Assembly: GCA_946122785.1 (NCBI GenBank)
Contig: CAMGYJ010000011.1
Span: forward strand, 13,082,001-13,146,000
DNA: 64,000 nucleotides
Source: Linum tenue
Lineage: Eukaryota > Streptophyta > Magnoliopsida > Malpighiales > Linaceae
Direction: 5' to 3'
This document shows, piece after piece, positions 20,041 through 33,300 of the stretch. The notes below the pieces were generated by a model. The model ran no database searches, was not told the DNA's origin, and was given only the letters and a program-made list of their open reading frames with translations. The number at the start of each line of letters is the position of its first letter. The first letter of the stretch is position 1. The position numbers were made by a program, and so were the translations under genes.

Positions 20041-23000
20041 ATTTTCAAACATTAATTTGAAAAAGTAGTTGCATCCACCACATGCAGGGGAGTATAACTC
20101 CTCTTAAACAATGATAGGTCTCTTCGAGAAACCCATTGCAAAACATTATGCGATATCTCTCACACTTTCATACTTTCCAATAGCACAAAAATTTGTTTGT
20201 ATCCCGCTAGTTTTGCCCTTTTTTAGGTGCAAGGACTTCTGGTCCTTAAACTTTATGCTCCTTGAGCAAGTTTCATGATTTCTTTCTATATTGGCCAATA
20301 ACATCATCATTTGCATGCATCAATAGAGTTTTACTCTTGATCCTCACTTGTACATATCATATTCAGTACGGAAGTACAACAAACAAATTTCATCGACAAT
20401 GACTTCTTTACGGTTCCAGTCTTGTAGTCCAATATGTTTTTGAGATCTCTTCACTTTCACAAATTTCATACACATGTGTTCTTCTGGAACTAAAATCTTA
20501 CTTTATTCTTGGTTACTCTCTTGAGTGTTCATGTCCTCGAGTTGACCATTCTAATTACAACTCCTTTTCTTTCTCGAGGATGCTTATCATTGGAACCGAT
20601 TGGTCTATCACGCTTCATGCGTTCTTTAGACACATTTTTTTATATTAAAGTACTCAACAATGATATCAAATTTAGTTGGAGCATTTACAGCTAGTATATG
20701 TGACTGGTCACTTTGTATGGTCAGTAAAGGCATTTGATAGTTGGTAATGATAATTCATCTTATGAACTTCAGGTTCAGGTTTCTTACTTTGAGGATCAAA
20801 ACTAAATAATAACTCATTCCAACTCATCTCTTTGTCTAGCTGTTTTTTTTTTCTCTCCCCCTTAATGTTTGAAAAGTGATTCATCAAAACAATAATTTCG
20901 CAAACAAATTTCCCATTTGGGATTCATACCCAACACAAATTCTCAACTTCCAACGAGAATCAACTTAAGATACTGTGGTGGAGCAAGTGGGATGTATGCG
21001 GCACACCCTGATATTCTCATATGAGAAATGTTAGGTTTTTTACCAAAATCAATTCTAAAAGGGGGGAACTTATGATAACTTGTTGGTTAGATGTGAACCA
21101 ATACTATCACTTGCCAGCTAGCATGTCCTCGACAAGAGACCAGAAGGCTCAGCTTGTTCTCTTAAGCAAAATGATGTTTGATTGGATAACCATCAAAATG
21201 TATCCATAGTGAGGCAATCAATCTCGCAAACATCGGGTTGCGATTAGATAAAATACATGTGATCATCCATTTGATGTAGTCACTCATAAAATTCACAAAT
21301 GATCCAAATGACTGATGTATTGTTCTGCATACACGTCCATAAAATCTCAAGAGATTTGTCAACTCTTATACAAGCGATGATCAATTTTTCTATTCTCCTT
21401 GAGAAAAAACATGACATAATAACTCTTTTAGTTGAAGAGTTCTTTGACTTCTCATATGATGTTCTCATGAATTCTCAAACAACTTTGTTTCCACATCAAG
21501 ATCCGAGATGGTCTAACTGGACCAACCAAATTATCAAGTTATCAAATTTTGTAAACTTTTGGCTTACACTTTTATGCGTACTGATAGTACTAATATCACA
21601 TAAAACATTAGCCCTTTTAGAGCTTTATCATATTTTGCCCTTCCGGGGACTTATGATTTGATGCATTCTTAGTAAACACATATTCATGATGAATATCATC
21701 ACAAATTGTTATCACGAGTACAATTTAGTTACTTCAAGTAACCAAACATAAGCTCTTCGGAAGCCTTTTCTTATTTATGTACTCTATCATATAGTTTATA
21801 TTGAATTTTTTCAACACTCATACTTTACAAAAACATACTAAAAATAATAAATTCAGAATAGTTCAAACTTAAGATAAAATGATGAATTTATCAAGTTAAT
21901 TGTTCTCGGTAAAGATATCAAATTAAATTATGTATGAAAAATAACGTCACAATAAAACATAAAGAAAATAAGAATCATAATAATACAATTGTGAAATTAA
22001 ATAAGCTTTATTTGAACAATACCATCACTGGTACATTATGTTATCATGACTTTGATAATGCAATTGTTATGTCATTCTTATTTATAATTCTCATTTTCCC
22101 CCTCTTTCTCACTTCAGGTGAAAAGATCCAAACAATACATTTAACATATATATAATTATGTTTACAGTTCCATTCACTTCGGGGAATAGATTGTTTCATT
22201 CACTTCTGGGAATGAAAATGTCTCAAGTGCAATATCATTTTAATTTTTAATGGAGAATATATAAACTTATATTACAAAAAATATATTCCATAATATTGAT
22301 ATTGCATAAGCATATTTGAATTTGCTATTCTCTTTGATTCTTGGTATAATAAAGTCTTTTGTGTACAACGGGTACGAGACAAACGCACTTTTTCATTACA
22401 ATGGTAACATACAAAACCAATATTCTTATTACCATGTTCTTTTCTTTCTTTGCCCTTGAATTCTTCAACTTCCACTTTTGGGGAATATATGGGCTCTTTG
22501 AACTTGCATTTTCTACATATCAATGTGGGATTGATAAGAATTGGATAACACAGAGAACTGAAAAATTAACTCATCATTTATATTACTTTTCTTGTTAATC
22601 CAAATAGATTGCGCGATTAAAATATCAATGGATACGAGAAAAGAGTAGCACTCATCTTGATATATTGGAATGAGATAATCTCAACACAAATTAGACAATA
22701 AGATAAGAAAGGATATAAGATTTACATACCTTGATCATATTGTGATCTTACTCCAATATCTTAGATATTGTGATCTTAGCAATGATAATTTTGGCAGAAC
22801 TTCGTGCTGATAACGTGTTATGAAACTAATGGAAAATATAAACAACTACAAGAGAAGATTAGAGAGGGAAAGACACAAGAGAAGAGAGGGGAAGAGTTCT
22901 TCTTATTCATTCTTCACTTTGATACAATAGTGTGCTATATTTATAGGCACACTTTGGTAACCACTACATCTTTATATCAATTCATATGAATGAGAGATAA

Positions 23001-23110
23001 TGATGTAGAAATAGGGGTTACATGTAACTCCCAAGTGAGCATCTAATGTGGTAGGTCATTGGTCATCCATATATCAATATTTACATAATAAAAATATGAA
23101 TTGCACAACA
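20040..23110 (-). mobile_element. Decayed Copia retrotransposon, minus strand
   Basis: On the minus strand 22272-22523 still reads as a gag tail: CYHCNEKVRLSRTRC and QKTLLYQES resemble the knuckle and downstream PKHLVDLYQ motif of a common plant Copia gag. The primer-site word CGTTATCAGCACGA lies at 22803-22816 (complement), next to TAACA, an LTR end. The LTR would run from about 22812 to 23110 (TGTTATG ... CACAACA on the plus strand). Further left the sequence is AT-rich and full of stops; protease, integrase and reverse transcriptase cannot be read with confidence, and no second LTR was found. Confidence 0.5.
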
Positions 23111-23370
23111 TATAATAATATGATAATATTTTTTTCTAATATAATTAAGTGGGTAATACAATACCAGACACCCTTTTATTTTATTAGAAATATCAGCACA
23201 TATGGCATAGTAGCACTGCCCAAGCTTACATAGATATATAAGTTGTAACAACTTATTAGTCATCTTACACCCCACTCTTACATTTTTGTTTCAGTCACAT
23301 TCTAATCATTCAAGCTGAATTCATTTTATTTCATTCCCAATTTCTTCTCATAACAATACTACTACTCATC

Positions 23371-25277
23371 TCAGACCGTGAAATGCAGAAGAGGAGATTT
23401 CCCATCAAGCCCTTTGTTCGTAACAAAGGTCACGTACTCCGAAACCGTGGTCGCCCTGTACTTGGGAGGATTCTCTTCCGACAAGAGTTCCTCGATGGGT
23501 TTCATACTTGTTCGGGTTCGGTAACATCCCCGTACTGAAAAAACACGCGACGGATACCCTCGGCCCAGCACTGCGATTCGCCAGCACTCTATGCTCCACG
23601 CTGACGAACTTGTCGTTGGACATAAGCTGGACAAAAAAAGAAAAATTCAACCATATACAAAATCAGGATGCACGCAGTAGATTATATATTGAAACACAAG
23701 AAAACAAACTATATCGCGACCTCAAAATATATACAACGGTCTTTGATTAGTTAGTTACCTGTAGCAGATCTCGATGTTGATGACAAGGGAGCCCGGCAAT
23801 GGAGGCACATCGACCCACTGATTTTGGTGAAGGACCTGGAGTCCTCCGACGTGGTCTTGTAAGAGAATGGTCATGAAATCAGTGTCTGCGTGCTTGCTGG
23901 CTCCTAGGGTTTTATCAGGCTGCGGGCACGGTGGGTAATAGTGACATACAAAGTTATGTCCCATCAAGCATTCCTTGTTTCCTAAGGTAGTTTGGTTCGA
24001 GCCCAAGAGCCTCGGAGAGCAACTCGAAGATCAGGTACCCCATGTCAGCATCTCCTTGGAATACTCCATCAGGATTTCCCTGCAGATATCCCAAGATTTG
24101 TTAATATACACTAGCTAGTCGATTCCTAAGTAGATCAATTGTCAAGAAACAATTGGTTTCAATAACTCGAATTGATGAGAGAAGTTTCTTAATTATGTAT
24201 CATTTATTAACACACGCCCCTCTAAAAAAATGCCACTCGTATATGTTTGAAGTTTGTACATGTTTGGATATCATGTGTTTAACAACACAGATGGAGGTCA
24301 CTAGAATTCCAATAGAAGACCTATTAGTTATGATGTAAGTTTGGCCCTAGATACCCAAAAACCCTGATCGGCTCTCATTTTCTCTACAGGCTCAGTTAAG
24401 GTTGGGTCATCTTTTGTCCCTGTAAGAATCGGTTAGTGTCAAGACAATTTAGGGTCGGGTCATTCTTTAGCCTATGATCCATAGCAACAGCTAGTGATAT
24501 GAAATTTCGCTAACAACAGAATGGACTTGTTTCTAAAATTTTAGAACTTTAGATCCTCTAGTGCAAGGTAAAAATATAAAGGTACTAAATCATAATTAAT
24601 CTTACCACAAAATTTTTTGGACCTTCTGTAAAGAAATAAATTTTAGGTTCTAAATTGAAAGAAAAATAGGTTCTAATGTAAAATTTAGGTTCTTGAGTTA
24701 TTGGAACATTGATTAACACTTTTCATATGATCACTATACTATATATACCTGTTAGCGGCAGGGAGTTGTTGGGGCTGGGAGGAATCGGGAGCCATGTAAA
24801 AAAACAGTTGGTGTCCCTCCAGTTGGTCACCTGCCCAGTAAACAAGTCAAAATTACTGTTGTACACAATCTTCCTCGTATAATCCCGAGTGAAGAACTCC
24901 TTCTTCTCTTCCAGATCCTGCTCGTAGAACCTCTTCACTCCGTCCTTCATCTCCTCCAGAACATTCAACGGAACCCCATGATTCAGCACCTCGAAAAACC
25001 CCCACGTGGCGGAAGCATCCCTCACTCTCTCCACGATCTCTTTCCGTCTGGCCGGATCGGTGGCCACGCCTTGGAGGTCGATGACCGGGAAAGTGAACTT
25101 CTTTTCGTCGCCGGCCGGCGGTGGTTTGTTGTCGAGGAGGTGAGCCGGCGTGTAGAACATCGCCGGCACCTCGGTTACGCCGGCGTCGACAAGGCCTTTC
25201 ACCCCGGCTTTTGTCGCGTCGAATGCCTTCAGCTGGGCGAGGCGATCGGCTTCATGGTTCAAAACCGTTGATGCCAT
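23371..25277 (-). pseudogene. 2-oxoglutarate/Fe(II) dioxygenase pseudogene A (ACC oxidase homolog class)
   Basis: Three exons in family positions: 24749-25277, 23759-24079 and 23371-23626. Exon 1 is fully readable ([34 protein letters not shown]), and exon 2 keeps the iron-binding HxD ([15 protein letters not shown]). Exon 3 keeps the second histidine (VEHRVLAN) and the co-substrate RxS motif ([10 protein letters not shown]). Lesions: exon 1 appears one base short at its end, exon 2 has a deletion with a stop near 24040, a compensating insertion near 23990 and a lost G at its donor end, and exon 3 has an extra base near 23508. The intact paralogues C, D and E lie 21-31 kb to the right on the same strand. 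The good state of exon 1 suggests recent death. Confidence 0.88.
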
Positions 25278-25363
25278 TTTTTTAATTTCGAGCTTTTGAG
25301 GGTGAAGGAGATCGATCGATCGATCGAGCTTTGTGATGGGTGAATGAAGCGGGAGTGACAGTG

Positions 25364-25373
25364 CTTATATATA
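25364..25373 (-). promoter_or_regulatory. TATA box of dioxygenase pseudogene A
   Basis: TATATATAAG on the minus strand lies about 90 bp upstream of the ATG at 25277, a normal plant distance. Confidence 0.6.
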
Positions 25374-27319
25374 GTGCGATTAGATGGCGCGGTTTTTCCT
25401 TTGAATTGGATATTTTAGTGACTATATCGTCAGTTACGTACGCTCGTGTTCTAGAAAAGCCAGAATGGGGGTTAGGTAAGATGAATGGTATGCAGCCATC
25501 TTTGTTAACTAATAAACTCGTTCAAACCGGGTGATCATTGGTCGGATGAATTTTTGAATATACTATGATGATTATAGGATTTAATTATGTTCGTGTGCTA
25601 GTTATTCATGTTAGTTCATGAATATTTTTATTGATCATGTTACCGAATCTTACGGTTGTTTAGGACTTTGCTACGGTGACATGCAGGTCACAGTAATTTG
25701 TCATTTTAAGTCGACCTTATATAGGATTAGGTCGATCTAATATGTACTTTTAGGTTGATCTTATATAGGATTAGGTCGAGCTAATATGCCGTTTCAATTT
25801 TGTGAGCTTCACGACGCAGTTGACCTTTTATAGCAAATGGTCGACCTATTTGGGAAGCGCATGGATGACATGTACGACTACACACTACAAAAAAGACAGG
25901 CAGAAGTGACGAAATCCTTTTGACGACAGTGTTTTTTGGTTGGAAATAACTTTTTTTGTGACAAAAATTTGTCGTCCTCATAAAAACGTAACATATTTGT
26001 CATGAACATCAAAAGTTGTCAATAAAGCCCAAAACATTCGTCACTATAAGTCAAAATCGTAAATACGAGGAATGCCATCTCACTTTTACCGAGGATATTT
26101 CAACTTTTTGTCACAAATACAAATTATTTATGACCAAATTGAAATAGACGTCAGAAATAATATGTTTTTTTGACGCCGAAAAGGAGGGAAAATTTCCTGA
26201 ATATTATTTTTGAGGACATAAATTTGTCCTCGGAAAATGTTGTTGGAAATAGTATTATTTGTTAGGAATTTTTGTATCTCTCAGAGAAAATATTTTTTTT
26301 ATGAGGGAACGTATTTGATCGTCGATAAACGTTTGTTAGAAAAGTGGCTTGAAAAAATGGTCATCACAAGTGATTATTTCATTGAAAAACCTTCGTGAGG
26401 AAAACACTTTCTGTGAAGAATTTGTATGTCGTCAATAATATGCAAAAAATGTCATGGAAAGTAGAATATTATTGACAAATTTCGTTTGTCAGAAATTTTT
26501 TGTTACATATAAACAAATTCTTAGTTTTAAGAGTTGAAATTAAAGAGAAAGTCATGGATGTACTTCAACCATGGAACACAAATGGACAAGGGTTCTGTAT
26601 GGGCAGATGAAACGATAACAACCAAGGGTTCTCGATTAGAAGAAGACGATGGCTTTGTCCCTTTATTTTAGGCACCATCTGTAAAGCAATAAAAATAATG
26701 GCCTACATCAATATACGTGAAAGTTCATCAGACTAATTGGTTAGTACATATGTTTTTGTCAAGAAGACATGAGTTTCGATTCTCCAAATTGCTTCCAATT
26801 ATTTAATTAATTTTTTTAAACTAAACTCCAAACCGTAAAATCTGAATCCTGAATCCTGAACCCTAAAAATACTAAATCCTATACCTTGTACCCTAAACCC
26901 TGAATCCTGAACCTTGTAAAAAAAAGACAACATACTTAACCAATTAGGCTACTTTAGTTTTTTGTTAACAGTTAATCAATATCCCTTTGATTCTTTATTA
27001 AATTATTATTAATTTAAATATATTCGTTCCCAGTGCCACCTATGGACAAAAAATTGTCGCATCTTTTTAACTTAATCAAGTGCGACTTTTTAACTTCATT
27101 GATCTATATAATTGTATTGACTCACAACTCAATTCAAATACAAATTGTACTATATAGTACAGGTACAAAATTATTTTTAATCTGTACCATAAGGTATATG
27201 TACAAGTTGAATTTGACCATAAATATAATGTACAAGTTCAATTGAACTTTTACCATAAGGTACATGTACAAGTTCAATTTGTCCAATTAAGGTATATGTG
27301 CAAAGGAGTGCCCTACACC

Positions 27320-27988
27320 CAGTGGCGGATGCAACATTTCAAACCACCCTTGTCCTCTTTTCATAATGTAAATATATCAGTATTTAATTAAGAATGATTT
27401 AATAAAAATATTAAAATTAATTATATCTAAATAATTCGTTCATAGATTAAAATAATTGACTAAAATCATTATTTTCATAAACAACCACGAATGAATTTCA
27501 TAATGTGAAAGAAACTCAAAAATATTTGTTATCTACACACTATTAAATAAGTGTCTTTCTATATATCTCTTTAAACAAGCATTATCAAACTGGTCGCCAA
27601 ATCGACTTTGAAACTTGTTCTTAATATAACTCAAAGCTGAAAAATGCTCTTTTTACACATGCAGTTGTAATTGATAGAATCAAAACTAGTGGAATTGTCG
27701 TTGTCGCTAGACAATTTTAGAGTTGCTGGAGGAAAAAATCAAATAGGCGTAAGGAGAAAAGATATCTGATTAGGTCTATATTGCAATTGAAATTTCGTTT
27801 ATAGTATAATAAATTAATTTTATGTCAATTTATGAACACATAATGAGTTGTGCTCTAGTGACATAATACTCTAATTCTACCTATAGGTGTTGTGTTCCAT
27901 CACCAATATAAATATATGGCGTATTTTTGTTCCTCTGAAATTTACCCCAGTCCTGGGACAAGGCCCAAAGAATCTGGCTTCGCTTATG
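27320..27988. mobile_element. hAT element inside the CACTA element, 669 bp
   Basis: The left end CAGTGGCGGATGCAACA matches imperfectly the complement of the right end (CATAAGCGAAGCCAGA). Flanking 8-mers CCTACACC and CCTAGACC agree at 7 of 8 positions. Both ends continue with CCTTGTCC in inverted orientation. The interior is AT-rich and non-coding. The decay suggests an old insertion. Confidence 0.65.
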
Positions 27989-28219
27989 CCTAGACCCTGC
28001 AACAATCTAAATCGGTACTACTTAATCGCTTAATAGGGTAAGTGTATTGTTACTTGTCACTTATATAATTATTTAATTTGATTAATTTTGGATTAGATAC
28101 ACTTAAAATGAAAGATTTATTTCGGTGATGTAAAAGGAAAGAGATTATGAGTTTTATTATTAAAAAAAAAAAGAGATTTTGAGAATTTGGTAAGTTACAA
28201 GGGTAAAGGTAAACACGCT

Positions 28220-28440
28220 GGGGTGAGGAGGGGTATATAAACTTCACTTAGAAGTTAAACCCTAATTCACTGCCGCCTAACCCTCTATTGAACAGTTTCT
28301 TCTTCCCTTTCGATCTCTCGTCCACCCTCTGATGGTGAAGCCGCAAGCGCGACACATCTCCTCTTATCTCTCATCTCTCATCTCCTCGACCGGAGATCCA
28401 AATCACAAGGTAAGTGTTTTGGAGGCCTTCGATTGAGTTG
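28220..28440 (+). other. Leader-like block inside the CACTA element
   Basis: A TATATAAAC motif (28234-28242) is followed by a pyrimidine-rich stretch, an ATG (28333, MVKPQARHISS...) and a donor-like AAGGTAAGTG at 28408-28417. This looks like the promoter, leader and first exon of a host gene captured by the element; I do not recognise the protein. Confidence 0.4.
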
Positions 28441-30370
28441 ATTCTCTCAATCGGGAATTTTTTTTCGAACCCTAAATAAATTTTCCAATCCCCAATCGAG
28501 TATCCACTGTTGTTTTCCCCTTTCAGCGATTCAGCATCATGATCCTTTATTCCGTTGATTGATCTAGTGTTGTTTCATTGTAATCGCTATGAGTGAAAAG
28601 GGATATTTGTTCAAGGGTCTGACTGGTTCATGTTAAGTCCAGAACTCATAAGTGACATGCTGAGAATTTATGGAGATGATTCTGTTTTTTGACAATCACT
28701 CTTCTTCTTTGTCGTCGGTTACCCAAGCCAAGATGCATTGCATACTTGAGACTTTTGATCCGATTCTGACCCCTTTGGTATTTTTTATTTTATTTTTCTG
28801 GGGTTTCAATGGAGGTGAGAAGAGCAGTCACCGGTGGAGATGGGGAAGCAACACCCACCAACGTCGAAGGACGAGTTTTCTTATTGGTATGCTCATAACA
28901 TCGCTTAATCGATCTTATTGGTATACAACCTTTTCTAACAATAAACAAGTCATCACAAAAAACATAAGGATATTTTGGGGATGGAAATTTCAAAGTGTTA
29001 TTAACAAAAAAATATTATTGCTTACAAAAAAATATTCTCACAAATACTTAAACTGACAAAATAATTTCCTTAGAAATAGTTTTTCCTCTCTCACAAAAAC
29101 TTTTCGTCAAGTTTTTTCCTCAAGGGTATTTCTTTTCTGACAACGATAAATTGCGTTTTGAGGATAATTTATCCTCACAAAAAATGTTTTTATGACGCCA
29201 AGTTTTATTATACTATTACCTACGGACCTTTACCCCACGACCCGCTAACGATCGTATTTCGTCAGAATAAACTTTTAGTGACGAGAAAAGGCCTTTTGTG
29301 ACGTCAATCGTCTAGTAACATCTGCCAGTCTTTTTTGTAGTGACATGAGCCAGATTTCCACCCAGATGACTGGCATGTACGACTACATAGGCAAATGACC
29401 ACCCAGATGAGCACACTCCAGGTGACCGTGAATGAGATGTGAGATGAGTTTCGATCTTTCAGTGGAAGATACATGCATCCCACCACATCCGACTACCATA
29501 ATGCTAGCAACACCAATGAAGAAAATATGGATGAGGGAGAGAGGGGACATGAGTAGGAACTCGATGATTTTAGATTGTGTATTTTTATTGTTAAGTGTTA
29601 AAATCGATTTTGGATTGATATTATGTGGTTTTAGTTGTTATGTTATGAAGTTATGAGTCCTTATTATCATTATTTATGACTGATTCTGTTGGTTTGAAAC
29701 GTAATTTGTACCGGTAAAAGAACCACCCACATCGACATACATAAGCAAATTAAAAAATACACAGAGCATAGGTTGATTTTCCTATATTCGATCGACCTAA
29801 TCCGGTACGGGGTCGACCGCGAAACCAACACTTGATCTTCATTTTTACGTCAAATGATGATTATAGAATACAACACTTCTCTGCTATCTGGTCGACCATT
29901 TTGTTAATGACCGCCATCAAGTGTTCGGCCTATATACATTTACGGTCGACCATTTTGCTTCTCATGCCAATGAAAAGGGCGACCGATGTTTTATTGTGGT
30001 CGACCAACAATGACAACTAAAACTAAAAACAGTTGACCACTACATTTTAAAGGTAGACCGTGATAAGTCATCAGGGTGCCCACATTAGTGTATTTGGTCG
30101 ACCTGTGTTAGGATTAGGTCGATCGAACATTATAAGTTACGGTGACATGCATGTCACCATAGGCTTACCCTATTGTTTATTCTTCGCATATCCGGTTTTT
30201 TATTTTTTTTTGATGAATCAGCGGGTTATATATTCATCAAAAAGAGAGTTGCTAGAAACAACCTTGCTAGCTAGGGGATAATAACATTCAGTAACATAAC
30301 AACAAATCAACCTACTAATCTGAACCTACCTCTGAAACAGAAAAAACTAGCTTTCCCAGAAATGTTGCAC

Positions 30371-33300
30371 TCATTCACTCCCCAAGACATGAACCACCTC
30401 AGCTTTCATACTCAAGATCAGATCAGTTAATCCCCTCACCGTAGCACCACCATACATTCGCCGACATCTCTCTCTCCAGAGGTGACTGAGCCATGTTTGC
30501 CATATCATCCTACCAGTTTCAGCCACCTCCTCCTTCTTGTTATATTTCTCAATCATCCATAATAACATGTCCTCCCATGTTTGATGCTGTGGGATCTGCA
30601 TAAACCTGTAACAAAGAATTCAAAACCTGCCTAGAAAAAGGGCAGAGTACAAAGAGATGTTGCCTGTTCTCTACTCCATCACCACACAGAACACATTCCA
30701 TCGAACCTTGAAAACCCATCTCTGCATACTCTCTTTCGTGGGAATGCTGCCTCTAATAATCAACCAAGTCAGTAATCGGTTACTTGGAACAGTCACCCCT
30801 TGCCAAACCAACCTCCACCAGTCAACCTTCTGCTGAGCAGGCCTAATAAGCTGCCAAACTCGTTTAATTGAGAAACGAGGCATTGGCATCCCATCAAGCA
30901 GAAACACACCACCTCTGCTGGATATGAATGGAAAGATTTTACCTCTAAGTTTCAGGATTCTGCACCAATTCCAAGATCCTGCCTTGCTGTTGTGAGCCCA
31001 TAAACATCCCCCCTTGAGCTTATACTTGGATATCCAAGCCACCCATAAAGATCCCTCTTTGAGCAGGATCTGCCATATGTGCCTTGAGGCACACGCCTGG
31101 TTCCAACTTTTCATATCTCTAAATCCCAGGCCCCCTTCTTTTTTTGGAAACGTTATCTTCTGCCAAGCAACATTGGCTCTGAGTTTAACTCCTCTCTCCA
31201 CACCCCATATAAAGTTGCTACACAACTTCTCCACTTCCTTAATCACAGCTTGAGGCAAAATAAAAACAGACATCCAGAATTGAGACAAACTGTAAAGAAC
31301 AGTGCCAACAAGTTCTATCCTCCCTGCATACGACAGTGACTTGGCTTTCCAGGCAGTAATTCTAGCAGTTATCTTCTCAATGAGTGGTTTACAAGCAGTG
31401 ATACTCAGCTTACCAGCAATCAAGGGAACCCCCAAGTATCTAACAGGGAATTCCCCAAGCTTATACCCATACCTAGCAGCTCTGATTACCCTCTCCTCCA
31501 GAGGTAGCCCTCCAAAAAACAACTCTACTTACTAGGGTTAGACTGTAAACCAGATACTTTCCTGAATTGAACCAAAATCCGCTGCAACTCCTGTATCCCA
31601 TAATTTGAAGCATCAGTGAAGACCAGCAGGTCATCAGCAAAGCAGAGGTGGGTAAGGTTAATCCCTTTACACATTGGGTGATAGGGGAACCTCCCTGCAG
31701 TAGCAGACTTATCTATCAAGCAGGTAAAAATCTCCATAGCAACTGCAAATAGGTAAGGGGACAGAGGGTCCCCTTGCCTAAAACCCTTCCTTGCAGGAAA
31801 ATACCCTACCAGACCCCATTGAAACACACACTCAACCTTGGGGTGCTAACACACATTTTAATCCAGGTAATGAATCTATCAGGGAGCCCCATACACTTCA
31901 AAACTTGGAATATGAAAGACCAATCAAATGAATCGAAAGCTTTCATCAGATCAATCTTTAAAGCACATCGAGGAGATACTTTATTATGTGAGTACTTGCT
32001 AACCAGCTCATGAGCCATCATTATATTCTCACCTATTAGTCCTGCCCTTAACAAAAGTCGTTTGATTTTTGCTGATCAGAGCAGGAGAGAGGGCTAAACT
32101 ATTTGCAATAAGCTTAGAAATGCATTTGTACAAAATATTGCAGCAAGAGATCGGTCTAAAATTTTTCATGTCATCTGGATTAGGTATTTTAGGGATCAAA
32201 GTGAGAATAGTTGCATTCACTTGATTAGGGATTTTGTCCTGCTCAAAACAGTATTGAATAGCATTAGTTACTTCACATCCAATGACTGGCCAGGCATATT
32301 GAAAGAAAGCCGCAGAGAAACCATCTGGTCCTGGGCTCTTATCCCCATCCATTTTGAATATAACATCCTTGATCTGTTGCTCAGTGAAAGAATCACAAAT
32401 CCCTTCAATTTGATCCTCATTAAGCTTCCTTTTCAACAAGCCAGAAACATATTCATTAGTTTGAGGTTCAACTGCAGAGTCAGCCACACCAAGTAACCTC
32501 TCATAAAACCGCACAGCAACTTGAGACATTTCATCCACATCTTGAACTTTCTCTCCTTGCTCGTTTCTTAGGACTCTGATTGTACTTCGCTTCTGCCTAG
32601 TTCTGAGTGATCTGTGGAAGTAGGCTGAGTTTGAATCCCCAGTTCTCAACCAGGTTTCCCTCGACTTCTGCTGAAGAAAAACTTCCTCATCGTGGCATAC
32701 TGATTTTAACTCTTGCTCCAGCCTGATCATAGTATCAAATGTTACAGTAGTTGGATTAGACAGAGCTTGCTGCTGCATCAGTAGAACCTCGGCTTCTTTA
32801 GCTTTTACCCTTTCTCGCAGGTCAGAATACTCCTCCCTGTTTAGCTTTCTTAGCAGTTTTTCAGAATTTTCAGCTTCTTACACACTCGAAAAGAGGATGC
32901 CCTGTCACCCTGCTGGACCAAGCTTCTGCTAATAATGCATCAAATGTAGGATGCCTCGGCCAGAATTTAAAAAACTTAAACGGCTTTGGAATTGACTTCA
33001 AAGAGGAGCAGGTATCAATATAGAGTGGGCAGTGGTCTGAAACTCCAGGGGCTTGAATCTGCACCTTACTGTCATTCACCAACTCTAACCAAGAAAAATT
33101 AATTAGAACCCTGTCTAACCGTTTTGCAATTGGATTCGCGGCCTGCTTGTTTAACCATGTAAACCAAGGGCCAGTTGCCTGTGTGTTCCTCTAACTCCAT
33201 ACCATTTATCCAATCATTAAAATTCAACATACGTGTATCCATTGTAGGGGAATTAGAAGCTTCAGAAGATGCTATGATCGTTGAAATCACCCATAATAAT

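Larger units (their letters stand above)
25883..29342. mobile_element. CACTA (En/Spm) element, non-autonomous, 3460 bp
   Basis: Ends CACTACAAAAAAGACAGGCA and TGCCAGTCTTTTTTGTAGTG are inverted copies, and the 3-bp target duplication ACA (25880-25882, 29343-29345) is exact. Removing the element and one ACA restores the alignment of the host transposon to its relative at 2425-2460. Both subterminal zones carry many short GACGA / TTTGTC / CGTCA words in both orientations. No transposase is visible. Confidence 0.93.
25663..30170 (+). mobile_element. Internally deleted relative of the 1-3345 transposon
   Basis: The left end reads GGACTTTGCTACGGTGACAT, and the right end, on the other strand, GGGTAAGCCTATGGTGACAT. 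Flanks GGTTGTTTA (25654-25662) and TATTGTTTA (30171-30179) form an approximate 9-bp target duplication. GGTCGACC-like sites, many mutated, occur at both ends. Near 25850 the left end joins directly to the 3' part of the coding region (GGAAGCGCATGGATGACATG, as at 2413-2432), so the main part of the gene is deleted. The tail coding continues after the CACTA insertion at 29343-29560. Without the CACTA it would be about 1045 bp. Confidence 0.75.
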
